Source of the DNA: Branchiostoma floridae
Taxonomy: Eukaryota; Chordata; Leptocardii; Amphioxiformes; Branchiostomatidae
Length of the DNA: 64,000 bases
Assembly (NCBI RefSeq): GCF_000003815.2
Contig: NC_049994.1
Coordinates: forward strand, 1,674,145 to 1,738,144
Reading direction: 5' to 3'
Made by a program: the position numbers and the translations under genes. Positions within the stretch are counted from its first letter, which is position 1; the number at the start of each line of letters is the position of its first letter. Under the pieces are notes generated by a model. That model was not told the DNA's origin. It ran no database searches and saw only the letters and a program-made list of their open reading frames with translations. Of this stretch, positions 39,101 to 42,999 are shown one piece after another.

Positions 39101-39514
39101 GGTGGACACCCCGAGATGTCCAGCCAGACCTCTAAGCCAGGTTCTCCGGGCTTCTCCAGACTGGATGAGCTGACCATGGCGGTGAAGAGAGGAACCGAGG
39201 AGCTGACCAAGGCGGTGAAAATCGGGACGGAAAGGATGGCCGGGGAGCTAGCAGAGATGAAGAACGAGCTGACCGGCCGAATGACCGAGATGAAGAACGA
39301 GCTGACAGGGGGGATGACCGACGTAAAGAACGAGCTGACAGGGGGGATGGCTGACATAAAGAGCAAGTTGGAGGAGCTGACCAAGGCAGTAAAGAACGAG
39401 GAGGAAGTGTCTGATTACACCCTGCTGGCGAAGGTCCTGGACAGGCTGTGCCTTTTCATGTACGTCATCAGCATCGTGGCAGCCATTCCGATGACCATGT
39501 ATCTGAGCAGGTGA
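5075..39514 (+). CDS. Gene A: chimeric Cys-loop ligand-gated channel with PAN, WSC-like, ILEI, FZ, kringle and sushi ectodomain
   Basis: Exons joined by eye: 5075-5150, 17564-17803, 26685-26981, 28244-28339, 28662-28792, 29279-29363, 29604-29720, 30656-30908, 31266-31423, 31852-32073, 32503-32700, 34976-35088, 35322-35366, 37224-37333, 37570-37757, 37960-38298, 38456-38588, 38935-39514. All have AG acceptors and GT donors. Phases agree at all 17 junctions, and the sum is 3381 nt = 1126 aa plus stop. Predicted layout: signal peptide 1-23; PAN 26-105; WSC-like 106-204; ILEI 205-347; FZ 348-484; kringle 485-558; CCP 559-624; channel extracellular domain about 625-829; M1 830-851; M2 857-880; M3 in 890-933; coiled cytoplasmic loop; M4 about 1098-1124. 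Expected to be a plasma-membrane channel subunit. The role of the ectodomain is unknown. The long introns 1 and 2 (12.4 and 8.9 kb) could hide further exons. The link from exon 1 to the rest rests on phase and position only; the other links are stronger because the domains run across them. Confidence 0.8.
5188..5354. repeat. (CA)n-rich microsatellite, left of the LINE
   Basis: Impure CA/CACATA tract in intron 1 of gene A. It resumes right of the LINE at 9519, so the LINE inserted into it. Confidence 0.9.
5355..5374. repeat. LINE target-site duplication, left copy
   Basis: ACCTACACACATAAACAAAC, identical to 9499-9518, immediately outside the LINE 3' end. Confidence 0.9.
5375..9498 (-). mobile_element. 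Full-length LINE with 20-bp target-site duplication
   Basis: A 4.1-kb non-LTR retrotransposon, antisense in intron 1 of gene A. The same 20-base sequence, ACCTACACACATAAACAAAC, flanks it at 5355-5374 and 9499-9518, marking a target-site duplication. It contains one long intact ORF (8652-5434), a 5' untranslated region of about 850 bases, and a short 3' region of about 60 bases with no poly(A) tail. The perfect duplication and intact ORF suggest a recent insertion. No separate ORF1 is evident. Confidence 0.88.
5434..8652 (-). CDS. LINE ORF2: APE endonuclease and reverse transcriptase, 1072 aa
   Basis: Single uninterrupted ORF. Residues about 10-270 form an apurinic-type endonuclease (LGAWNVRTL at 12-20, LSETRLAGEGE at 49-59, VLGDFNARVGAD at 160-171, CWTDHRLI at 255-262). 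Residues about 500-800 form the reverse transcriptase (SSGKAPGQDSIPAE, YVDLTKAFDSV at 636-646, and the catalytic LLFADDCAL with FADD at 757-760). The last 25 residues hold a C2H2-like finger, CPHCNRHF followed by two His. It nicks target DNA and copies its own RNA into it. All catalytic signatures are present, so the protein could be active. The exact LINE clade is not assigned. Confidence 0.95.
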   Translation of the reverse strand: MKKKIRTTPLILGAWNVRTLQDNENSRPQRRTALIANELARYGIDIAALSETRLAGEGELCERGCGYTFFWSGRASEERREAGVGFAVKTSLVGKLAGLPKGVNDRLMTLKLPLLSGRKYLTIVSAYAPTMTNPDEVKDEFYETLHSVIAAVPKAEKLVVLGDFNARVGADSSSWEGVIGKHGIGQCNSNGLLLLQTCAEYGLTITNTIFQLPTRNKTSWMHPRSKHWHLIDYAIVRKRDRQDVRITKSMCGAECWTDHRLILTKLNIRIKPKRRPQGKKPPRKLNASKLKDAETKQLLVEKLRDKLEAVSLDEQDIETGWKNLRDVIHSAALETLGPTCRNHKDWFDDNCNEIQRLLNEKHRLHRAHLSDTKDISKKDAYTNIRNTVQEKLRQMRDTWLMDKAVEIQGYADKHNLKKFYDGLKEIFGPSSTGLSPLLSADGNTLITDKDDILKRWAEHFDSVLNRPSSINEEAISRLPQVPINEALAEPPSPAETHKAVGQLSSGKAPGQDSIPAEIYKEGGTAVIDKLHQLFTIIWERESIPQDFKDATIIHLYKRKGNRQVCDNHRGISLLSVAGKTLARILLNRLIIHLDQGLLPESQCGFRKDRGTTDMIFAARQLQEKCQEQNSDLFSTYVDLTKAFDSVCREGLWKILAKYGCPMKFINLVRQFHDGMQAHVRDSDALSDPFPVTNGVKQGCVLAPTLFSIMFTAMLTDAFSGGDVGIGIRHRTDGKVFNLRRLQAKTKVKTDIVRDLLFADDCALNAGSEPSMQHSVDNFSNGCNNFGLTISTKKTEVLHLPAPGKPYVEPTITVNNKKLNVVSRFTYLGSTLNQNANIDDEVDSRIAKASATFGRLHDNVWNRRGIRLETKLQVYKAIVLPILLYACETWTVYRRHAKRLNQFHTTRLRKILNIKWQDRIPDTEVLTSAGMPSIYTMLMQSQLRWSGHLVRMPDHRLPKKLFYGELEEGARLRGGQKKRYKDSLKASLKAFDLKTDSWEHLASDRPQWRRAVQKGAVTYEGTRRATAQQKRQARKERAANPPSSITLLPCPHCNRHFRAKIGLYSHLRTHLTT
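9499..9640. repeat. LINE target-site duplication, right copy, and CA-rich tract
   Basis: The first 20 bases repeat 5355-5374. The rest continues the host CA/CATA microsatellite. Confidence 0.9.
9880..10150 (+). mobile_element. Decayed LINE reverse-transcriptase tail
   Basis: In shifted plus-strand frames it reads RKYTGHVLRI, then a GKLTKEKRKRGRPKLTWR type block, then ALNGN..LLPN/EWKLLAAQCITRHG. This is the usual end of a LINE reverse transcriptase (RWTGHVLR ... GRPKLTWR ... W..L). Frame changes and stops show that it is dead. It abuts the start of the inverted duplication at 10240. Confidence 0.55.
10240..13800. repeat. Inverted segmental duplication, left arm
   Basis: Matches 59725-63045 in reverse complement over several separate stretches: 10242-10400 with 62870-63045, 12220-12500 with 60560-60850, 12700-13130 with 60180-60320, and 13640-13790 with 59730-59850. 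Order is preserved, with insertions on both sides. No exon is recognised inside. ORFs such as 10253-10525 are not kept open in the other arm, so coding is unlikely. Confidence 0.85.
12798..13020. mobile_element. MITE with long TIRs, absent from the paired arm
   Basis: The ends are about 65-base reverse complements (GCATAATTCCACCAGGTG and TATACCGCCACCTCAAAAAA recur inverted). In the right arm the flanks GGCACACAT and CAACAATC are joined directly near 60255-60270 with no element. This shows the empty site and an insertion later than the duplication. Confidence 0.8.
13800..15190. other. Intron 1 of gene A, no further feature seen
   Basis: AT-rich intron sequence. No exon with a recognisable domain and no clear repeat. 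Confidence 0.5.
15190..16310. repeat. Dispersed repeat, copy 1 (mixed orientation to copy 2)
   Basis: 15120-15640 is the reverse complement of 63050-63500, while 15655-16090 matches 63470-63960 in direct orientation. Within copy 1, 15205-15250 and 15640-15690 are themselves inverted (AGTGCAAGTAGAACATT type). This suggests a foldback or TIR element of about 0.5 kb plus a longer family tail. Both copies end near a TGAGCAGGTTC motif. Confidence 0.7.
16112..16266. mobile_element. Short palindromic MITE
   Basis: Arms 16112-16154 and 16223-16266 are near-perfect inverted repeats (TAATCTCCAAGCAGATCCTA / TAGGATCTGCTTGGAGATTA). The flank reads GGAACAG on one side and GGAACAGAG on the other. Confidence 0.8.
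16700..17525. repeat. ACGT-rich repeat cluster, upstream of PAN exon
   Basis: At least three tandem copies of a 125-150-bp unit (near 16965-17110, 17118-17245 and 17247-17400) reading ATACGGGAGCTATATACGTG, AATTCACGTCACATGG, then ACGTGACGTCCGACGTATTA. The cluster is extremely rich in ACGTGACGT and TGACGT. Confidence 0.8.
17564..17803 (+). CDS. Gene A exon 2: PAN/apple domain
   Basis: An 80-codon exon, phase 1 to phase 1, read from TTTCAG/GAACATG to CCAG/GTTGGA. The translation contains GTCGLSAFRHFPRTDCGGSD, then GCAEACCADSTCLSFQYS, then NRCFLKSRLC, then SFASNGNMYDRI. The spacing of GC..AC...CLSFQ...RCFL is the PAN/apple pattern (an extracellular protein- or glycan-binding fold seen in plasminogen/HGF N-termini and coagulation factor XI). 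Frame tracks by single start codon miss it. The donor GTTGGA is weak but gives the right phase. ACGT-rich repeats flank it on both sides. Confidence 0.78.
18060..18330. repeat. ACGT-rich repeat, downstream of PAN exon
   Basis: A further direct copy of the unit seen at 16.97-17.40 kb: GGGAGCTATATACGTGACG, then GACGTCCGACGTATTACAGA. Confidence 0.8.
18368..18735. repeat. Dispersed repeat (CTGAAATTTGGCACA family), copy 1
   Basis: TTTCTCCTGTCAAAT, CGTTCCTGGACCGAATG and CCTGAAATTTGGCACA recur in the same order at 19300-19420 in direct orientation. Confidence 0.7.
18838..18980 (+). mobile_element. GC-rich interspersed repeat (CAGTGTTCCCGCC end)
   Basis: Begins CAGTGTTCCCGCCAGAATTT and runs through a GC-rich block with GGGGCAGAGCCCCGTTGG and GGGGGGCGAAGCCCGCC. 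CAGTGTTCCCGC ends are typical of hAT-like non-autonomous elements. The family assignment is from memory and is tentative. Confidence 0.45.
19295..19520. repeat. Dispersed repeat (CTGAAATTTGGCACA family), copy 2
   Basis: Second copy of the 18.37-kb repeat, with TTTCTTTCTTTCTCCTGTC and GTTCCTGGACCGAATGACC. Confidence 0.7.
20451..20529 (+). tRNA. tRNA-Thr(TGT)-like sequence, probably a pseudogene or SINE head
   Basis: A good T arm (CCGGGGTCGATCCCCGG) and an anticodon-type loop TTTGTAA with anticodon TGT are visible. The 3' end TATCGGCA has no matching 5' acceptor strand, and the anticodon stem has a mismatch. A functional tRNA is therefore unlikely. Confidence 0.3.
21107..21412 (+). other. Duplicated exon-like segments in intron 2, decayed
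   Basis: Two similar segments each follow a good acceptor (CATTCAG at 21107 and CTCTACAG at 21320). The second reads EKQSLVHDKLYVEEADRLDP, continues about 10 residues and ends in a stop. The first has the same words (LVHEKLYVG) but stops in all frames. A donor-like GTAAGA follows an ORF at 20037. This could be the end of an intron-containing transposon gene; the family is not recognised. Confidence 0.25.
22300..22435. repeat. ACGT-rich repeat, inverted copy
   Basis: Reverse complement of the 17-kb unit: TGACGTGAATTTAGGTC, then CACGTATATAGCTCCCGTAT. It abuts the left end of the large TIR element. Confidence 0.8.
22436..25113. mobile_element. 2.7-kb DNA element with about 300-bp TIRs
   Basis: 22436-22745 and 24855-25113 are inverted repeats: CACCCGATACATACAGGATT / AATCCTGTATGTATCGGGTG, then shared CATGGAATCCTGGCAAAGG, GGGAAGGTTTCACTTCGATC and GAAATTTCCGGAACAAG blocks. 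The interior ORFs (up to 94 aa) show no transposase, so it is a non-autonomous foldback-type element. It is nested between copies of the ACGT-rich repeat. Confidence 0.85.
23565..23705. repeat. Tandem duplication of a hairpin unit
   Basis: A unit of about 72 bases occurs twice (GTTGTTGTAAGACAGCAGAC ... TTTGTCTTACAACCGACGCC). Each unit contains a 10-bp stem, TTGTAAGACA / TGTCTTACAA, around a loop of about 18 bases. Confidence 0.85.
25114..25390. repeat. ACGT-rich repeat, right flank of the TIR element
   Basis: Direct-orientation copy of 17380-17500: ACTTAGTTAACGATTGAGTA, GGACGTGACTAATGTC, ACAGATCCGTG, then several ACGTGACGTGTTTTACAG and GTCACACGTCACG words. Confidence 0.8.
25390..26149. other. 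Intron 2 of gene A, no feature seen
   Basis: No exon or clear repeat structure recognised. Confidence 0.5.
26150..26531. mobile_element. MITE with TA target-site duplication
   Basis: The ends AGGCCCAATCTAGACACAGT and ACTGTGTCTAGATCGTGCCT are inverted repeats of about 32 bases, flanked by TA on both sides. Inside, a 21-bp unit (ATCGGGGACCCCTGCTAAGC) is tandemly duplicated. The ORFs here are element sequence, not genes. Confidence 0.8.
26685..26981 (+). CDS. Gene A exon 3: WSC-like Cys-rich domain
   Basis: A 99-codon exon, phase 1 to phase 1, between TTCCACAG/AAAACTA and ATTACAG/GTCAGA. It reads SLGCWADTEDHAIPELEG, NDSYQARDNAIGKCYQVA, RGFPMFAVQNGGQCFGSAD, YGPSTDC and DGKGGPSANEVYQI. This GCW-D ... 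KCYQ-A--RG---FAVQ-GG-C ... DGKGGP-ANEVY layout is a WSC-related putative carbohydrate-binding module common in amphioxus and other marine invertebrate extracellular proteins. A GT microsatellite lies just after the donor. Confidence 0.8.
27036..27230. repeat. (GT)n-rich microsatellite
   Basis: Impure GT tract, with a pure run at about 27145-27178. The Cys/Val-rich ORFs over it are artefacts. Confidence 0.95.
27665..27960. repeat. Tandem copies of a dispersed intron repeat
   Basis: A unit of about 175 bases occurs twice (TTGTCTAGCTCTTGTTGGAG, GGCAGATAGCTTTTGATGTC, TTTCGGTCCCTTAAGAGGG, CGAAGGATCGAAA). It is related to the GATAGCTTTTAGCGTCATGA repeat in gene B introns near 55190. Confidence 0.65.
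28244..29720 (+). CDS. Gene A exons 4-7: ILEI (FAM3-type) domain
   Basis: Exons 28244-28339, 28662-28792, 29279-29363 and 29604-29720 (phases 1-1, 1-0, 0-1, 1-1) join into one 143-residue domain. Landmarks are VRALSSTYDDPGYARG, RGHQVFILKKRTGEVVSKA with VFDTH, ARRVETFLEEVSEGRIIVIV, QYGSTITPPGYRESYAMI and QKGAYPSWYVEKSAKGAG. The order R-G-V-L--TG-V---FDTH ... F---DG-I ... GS ... G-R-S-A-I--KGA is the ILEI fold of FAM3 cytokine-like proteins, POMGNT1 and the CEMIP family. The exon 6/7 join reproduces the family pattern exactly, so no exon is missing. In other ILEI proteins the fold binds sugars or acts as a secreted signal; its role here is unknown. Confidence 0.82.
29721..30655. other. Intron with a short TIR element
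   Basis: AT-rich intron between the ILEI and FZ modules. The only structure seen is the inverted-repeat element at 30103-30307. Confidence 0.6.
30103..30307. mobile_element. MITE with AGGGCACAACCCG termini
   Basis: The left end AAAGCTGAGGGCACAACCCG and right end CGGGTTGTGCCCTTAGCTT are inverted repeats. A half copy with the same left end lies at 44144 (TTAAGCTAGGGGCACAACCC). Confidence 0.75.
30656..31423 (+). CDS. Gene A exons 8-9: Frizzled-like (FZ) Cys-rich domain
   Basis: Exon 30656-30908 (TTTAG/CATGCTGG to CGT/GTAAGT) and exon 31266-31423 (TCTAG/GGGTACG to AAT/GTAGGA), phases 1-2 and 2-1. The frame gives CWGIPEDFQLNRRLTMLPNQ, LGQKTFNEIRNSSVAELL, HPELREFVAAVVFPRCHVP, DMTDCP, then FLPCRSWCEEV, LLPPCESFP and GCWNP. 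LPN-LG-...HP-LR-F------P-C ... PCR-WCE is the FZ pattern. Eight Cys are present rather than the usual ten, so the fold is probably an FZ variant. FZ domains bind Wnt lipids in Frizzled, ROR and MuSK; binding here is unproven. The ATG at 30703 is internal, not a start. Confidence 0.8.
31852..32073 (+). CDS. Gene A exon 10: kringle domain
   Basis: A 74-codon exon, phase 1-1, CCTCAG/TTTGC to TGCA/GTAAGT. It reads CYHGAGINYRGTRNTTTSGE, CLEWSD, YPWANLDRNYCRNPTG, RPFCLTQDGNQEECDVIPC. All six kringle Cys and the YRGT, NYCRNP and CDV(I)P(C) signatures are present. Kringles are small ligand-binding modules. FZ followed by kringle is the order seen in ROR receptor kinases and some MuSK proteins. Confidence 0.93.
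32503..32700 (+). CDS. Gene A exon 11: sushi/CCP domain
   Basis: A 66-codon exon, phase 1-1, TTAG/ATGCC to TTCAG/GTGATT. It reads ICFDRGPPNYGKATPRK, WFYLKDEKVTYTCNDGYTLD, REVRCLEGSSGGIWEYDKP, VCSG. It has four Cys, the central YTCN-GY and the Trp before the last Cys, as in complement control modules. It sits directly N-terminal of the channel domain. Confidence 0.9.
32913..33840. mobile_element. 0.9-kb element with short TIRs and poly-G/C ends
   Basis: Left end CCTATCCAGACTGGG and right end TCCTGGATAGG are inverted. Just inside lie a G17 tract (about 32950) and a C13 tract (about 33814), and CAAAACGGCTT / AAGCCGTTTGGG words are also inverted. No ORF. Confidence 0.65.
34246..34545 (+). mobile_element. 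tRNA-derived SINE
   Basis: The head GGTGCAATGGCCGAGTGGGT ... GTTTGCCTCGCATTCGG ... GAGTTCTATCCCCGGCCGAG folds like a tRNA with box A and box B promoter words. The tail has CATACCAACGACTCTAAAAA and GCACTTAGCACTAATGAGG. It lies in the intron before the channel exons. Confidence 0.75.
34976..38588 (+). CDS. Gene A exons 12-17: Cys-loop receptor extracellular domain, M1, M2 and M3
   Basis: Exons 34976-35088 (N-terminal helix, RLQKELLEVYSASLAPENVT and VEQIVDL), 35322-35366 (DEKKEQLLASLVIDF), 37224-37333 (TWSDIRLKWNSKYYGGIESF, WTPAFTL), 37570-37757 (VEWRVETLTTTVC, Cys-loop with 13 residues between Cys748 and Cys762, containing DADPFFFPADTMD), 37960-38298 (M1 HIATTVGPCIILIVL, M2 GDRIAFGVTIQLSMVVSLVF) and 38456-38588 (M3 MGIMGLFLFITMAVIYI). 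Phases run 1-0, 0-0, 0-2, 2-1, 1-1, 1-2. The family forms pentameric neurotransmitter-gated channels. Asp next to the 0' Arg and Leu at 9' of M2 suggest a cation pore. The vicinal Cys pair of nicotinic alpha subunits and the loop-B Trp after the Cys-loop are missing, so the agonist is unknown. Confidence 0.92.
35402..36258. mobile_element. TIR element with GATCTCGCCCCCC subrepeats, contains the assembly gap
   Basis: The termini CCGGTGTGACAGCGATCTCG and CGAGATCGCTGTCACACCGG are perfect inverted repeats. Subterminal AGTGATCTCGCCCCCC and poly-C/poly-G runs recur on both sides. The 100 Ns start inside the left poly-C run. It lies in the gene A intron between exons 13 and 14 and does not affect coding. 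Confidence 0.85.
35489..35588. other. Assembly gap of 100 N
   Basis: Exactly 100 unknown bases, probably a default gap length. It begins in a poly-C tract of the flanking element. Confidence 0.99.
36327..36888 (+). mobile_element. Non-autonomous element, copy 1 (CATTCGA family)
   Basis: Shares GAATTCGTAGTGTATTCTAG, GGATTCGAAGTGGCTTGCC, TTCGAATGCACCTCGACAGT and AGCCAAAAGAACGGGGA with 61961-62555 in opposite orientation. Ends near GGGCCTGCACACAG and TAGTGTGACTG. Confidence 0.8.
38935..39514 (+). CDS. Gene A exon 18: cytoplasmic loop, M4 and stop
   Basis: Phase 2 acceptor GTAAAG/GATG; stop TGA at 39512-39514. It opens MLLLGDLTEEK, as in gene B (FLLLGDLTEPEK). The loop carries Lys/Glu-rich coiled-coil sequence with three 11-residue repeats, ELTGRMTEMKN, ELTGGMTDVKN and ELTGGMADIKS. 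It ends with the conserved EVSDYTLLAKVLDRLCLFMY and M4 (VISIVAAIPMTMYLSR). The 11-residue repeats are missing from gene B, so they expanded within one copy. Confidence 0.92.
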
Positions 39515-39557
39515 AGAGTATCAGCATGCTCGAAGGGAAATGATCATGTGTAAATAG

Positions 39558-39563
39558 AATAAA
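39558..39563 (+). terminator. Polyadenylation signal of gene A (AATAAA)
   Basis: AATAAA 44 bases after the stop codon. Other AATAAA words occur further downstream (about 41131). Confidence 0.5.
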
Positions 39564-39719
39564 TCTTATGTAAGACCGTCTGCATGTTCTATGCTACATA
39601 GCAGTTCTGTACTTGCAGCATAATTACTGATGTACATTTACTTATTTACTTAAGATTCACCACAATACCAGGCTCCAATCATACGTTTTGGGTTACGATA
39701 CTGGATTCTGAGGTCAGAT

Positions 39720-40320
39720 GTTTGCTTACCCTTGCATTTTAGATTGTACCTCTCGGGGAAGCAATTCCGTAAAAGCTTGTTCCATAACGATGTTGTTCTA
39801 GGAAAGAGGCTGTCAGCGTTAAAGTTCCTCCTAATAGGTGGATTATGGAAGAAAAAAGATGCTTTGCTTCAATGGAAGTGGCAAAATGTGTTCTTGCAGA
39901 GAAAGCTCGTTGTGGAGGCACAAGGAAGTGAAGTTTTGCTGATTATTTGCCGTGGAAGTAGAGATAGAGTAACGCCAGACTTGCTACATTACGCCTTTGA
40001 GACAGGGGTTATAAGGTCACTCCCAACAAGATTCCGTAAGTGGTCTGTTCTCTGTTGAGACAGGTCAGGGAGTTCTGGGAAGCTGCAGCCCAGATGTGAT
40101 AACAGTATCCAATTTGGGGCCTTATTTGACTCTTGAAAAGATACAGGATGGCAGAAGGAGTCAAATCCAAATCCACCAGTCCCCCATCTTCCTTGGCAAC
40201 ACATTGAATGTAACAATTCCATCTAAGATCAGGAGCGAATTTTAGGCCCAAAAGTTGTTCGAAGTATGGCGTTTCTTTAAGCAGGGTCTCACTCATTCGG
40301 ACCATGGAAGATTTTGTAAA
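39720..40320 (-). mobile_element. LINE reverse-transcriptase fragment
   Basis: On the minus strand 40305-40009 reads SETLLKETPYFEQLLGLKFA, PDLRWNCYIQ, AILYLFKSQIRPQIGYCYHI, WAAASQNSL. This is the LG--F---L-W--YI ... YK-QIRP--EYC-HIWA block of CR1/Jockey-type reverse transcriptases. Further decayed sequence continues to 39720. No catalytic core; inactive. It lies just past the gene A 3' end. Confidence 0.75.
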
Positions 40321-41400
40321 TCATTATTGTATTAAGAAAAAGACCGTTGGATTTAGGACGGATCTTTGCTTTAATTTTGAGAGATTAGTCTAATGTGATT
40401 GACATTTTCAGGCGTTATGTATCATGAGCTTATATTTTATGCCATTTGCTATTTGTTACGTTGTTGCTATTTATTGTAAGATATTTGTAAGACATGCATG
40501 AAGCAGTTTCCTATACCTAATCAACTTCTCTTACATATGAGCTTAAGAACGTGGTTTCGCGCCACCATTTGTCACTGACCAATACTATTTATCTTACTCT
40601 AGAAGTGTACATGGTGATGTGAACAGGGCAGAAAATGTTATTCCTGCAACCGGAATAATTACAAAAATCATGAAGTCTGTTTACTACGGCTAGGTTTAAT
40701 GTTACCAAATGTTACATGTGTTTGAAACATTATAGCCAACTGTCAATATCAAGATATTGTAAATATCATAAACATTAACTGTCACCATTGGTGATCCTTA
40801 CATACATGCATAATTGCTCTTAAGAATGCGATTTTACGATCTTATTCTATATAATGGTAAGATAGTTAGCCTTTGCTTTTGACCTACGCTGTGTTTGGAA
40901 TTTGATTCTGGTACTTCAACTGTGCTATAATTAACGAGTAAATATAGAGCTAAAACCGCTGTTGCAAACACAATTGTTACCATCTACAGTGTAGCATAAC
41001 AGCATTTATACATACTGTTACAGTGGGCATTCCTGCTGGCTTGTCTGGTTAGGCTTTGCTTAGTGTTTCATGCTCAGTTATTGTTAATATTTGTAAATCA
41101 TTAGATAATTTCTAAAGATGTTCTCAAGTATGAATAAAGATTAATACTTCTGAACGTGCACCGAAACCGAGTTTTCTTAACTTGATCATCCGGACTGCGC
41201 TAGTTCAGAAGTTTCTCGGCACATTTACATAGCGTGAATCTCCTGGACACACCGTTTCACCGGACAAACACTTACACGGACAATCCTGTTTCATTTCAAA
41301 CACCACATGTCCGTCTTTACCTCAGTGATAAGCCAACCCACAGCCGCAGTGGTCCATACCCCGATGATGTGGGAACCGGGTAAAAGATCCCGTCATACAA
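40320..41400. other. Intergenic, no gene recognised
   Basis: AT-rich sequence between the convergent genes. Nothing supported. Confidence 0.5.
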
Positions 41401-41403
41401 GCT

Positions 41404-41455
41404 AGTCTCTACCAGACTCCCGCCTGGCCGAATAGTAATAGGGGACTTTGGCTAA
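41404..41455. repeat. Short dispersed repeat also present in both duplication arms
   Basis: GACTCCCGCCTGGCCGAATA followed by GTAATAGGGGACTTTGGC. The same pair occurs inverted at 60748-60790. The left arm at 12250-12285 keeps only the second half. Confidence 0.75.
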
Positions 41456-41589
41456 TTTAGGAATAAAAGTCTAGTAGGAGTTAATTGGCCTAGGAGTGAA
41501 CTGTCTGTTAGCTGGATATACAGCGTGCAAAAGCCTGACAAAAAAACAAAACAAAAAAACAACAATAATAACGTATTTGTCCCTATTTG

Positions 41590-42045
41590 GTCAATTTCAT
41601 CTCTTTTAAAAAAGATAACTGAACAAGGGAACGACAAATCTAGATGATATTTGGTATGTAGGTAGCTTTGACATGTAACTTTGAGATGTACATCGTAAAG
41701 TGCAAATTATGCAAACTGGCACTTAATTTGCATAATCAATGGGGGGAATCTATGTGTAGTGTTTTCCATTATCGGACTTAAATACCTGTAGTATATGTAG
41801 TTTGTGGCTGGTGGAACATTAGCAGATACCAATTATGCAACTTCGATCCTAATTTGCATAATTAATTTGAATGTTCTATAATTCTTTTAAATTTCTATAA
41901 ATGGCAAATTATTGGCCAATCAACGTTGGGACCAGCGTAAGTTATTTATAGGTCTACATAACCAAGCATAGATTATGTAAATGTGGACGTAATTTTCATG
42001 AACAGAATATTTCAAGGACATATGAGGTCTCCGAACTCTTGTATG
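41590..42045 (+). repeat. Dispersed GATAACTGAACAA repeat, copy 1
   Basis: Ordered words GATAACTGAACAAGGGAAC, GGTATGTAGGTAGCTTTGAC, AATTTGCATAAT, GAGGTCTCCGAACTCTTG recur in gene B introns at 53430-53850, 54190-54450 and 54700-55340. Confidence 0.8.
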
Positions 42046-42690
42046 ATACTGTACTCTTTTGATTCCGCCGATGAGTGCTTTATATTTGCACGCTACAAAC
42101 GGTGTGCATTATAATATTTGACAGGGCTTTTTGGACGCTTTTCCATAAATCGAACATTGACGTTTTCGCCACTACGCCAGGGGGTCTACCTGCGTAACAA
42201 TACTAACGTCGAAACGTGGGAATAGCCTGGTTCTCTAGTAATCAGCTTGGTCTATAGCAGTAACATATCCTGTGTTGTGACATACTGATAGCAAGACAAA
42301 TGTCTTAATTTCATTTGTGGACAGTTGTAATTATGTACGTGAGAGTAGGAACTTGGAACACTATCTCTGGTGTTATTAGGCTTTACCTATCTGGAGAAAT
42401 TCAAATGTTGCGAAGCGACTTGTGCCATGTGGCGAAGCAATGTGTGCCATGTTCGCGAAACGTATTGTGTCTGTGGCGAAAAAAACTCTGTCGAAATGAC
42501 CTGTAATCGTTCTTTTTCATTAAACACAGTAAACAATTTATATTTATGTTTGTTCATCTGCAGGTAGCGACGATAATATATCCGGATGAATAAGCAGAGA
42601 AGGGCTATCTCCGCCCGGTGCCTCGGCGTACGTGAGGTGTACGACACTTCACGTTGGCAGGAAATCTGCCTGTCTACAGAGGTGTAGAGG
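42045..42690. other. Intergenic, no gene recognised
   Basis: Short ORFs only, none with a recognisable domain. Confidence 0.5.
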
Positions 42691-42779
42691 CAAAATCATA
42701 CAATAAAACAAGAGTTCGAAAACCTCATACCCCTATGACATATTTTTAGCCCCTGTAGATTGATTGTTTCATCTTGTCG

Positions 42780-42975
42780 CACGTGTACACATGTGCGTAA
42801 ACGCGCACACACACATACGTGTACACATGTGCGTAAACGCACACTCACACATACGCGTACACACGCATTCGTCGACACAAAAACACAATGGCGCACAGAT
42901 GTATACACATGCGCACATACACGTGCGTACATACGCGCACACACATGCGAAAACACACACGCACACAGACAATAA
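42780..42975. repeat. ACAC/ACGTGCGT microsatellite
   Basis: Impure alternating purine-pyrimidine tract with a repeated GTACACATGTGCGTAAACGC motif. The Cys/Val ORFs over it are artefacts. Confidence 0.9.
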
Positions 42976-42999
42976 CTTACCCCATGAAACGCAGTAATA

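Noticed and set aside
38911-39384. 157-aa minus-strand ORF
   Set aside because: Antisense of the coiled-coil repeats in the last exon of gene A.
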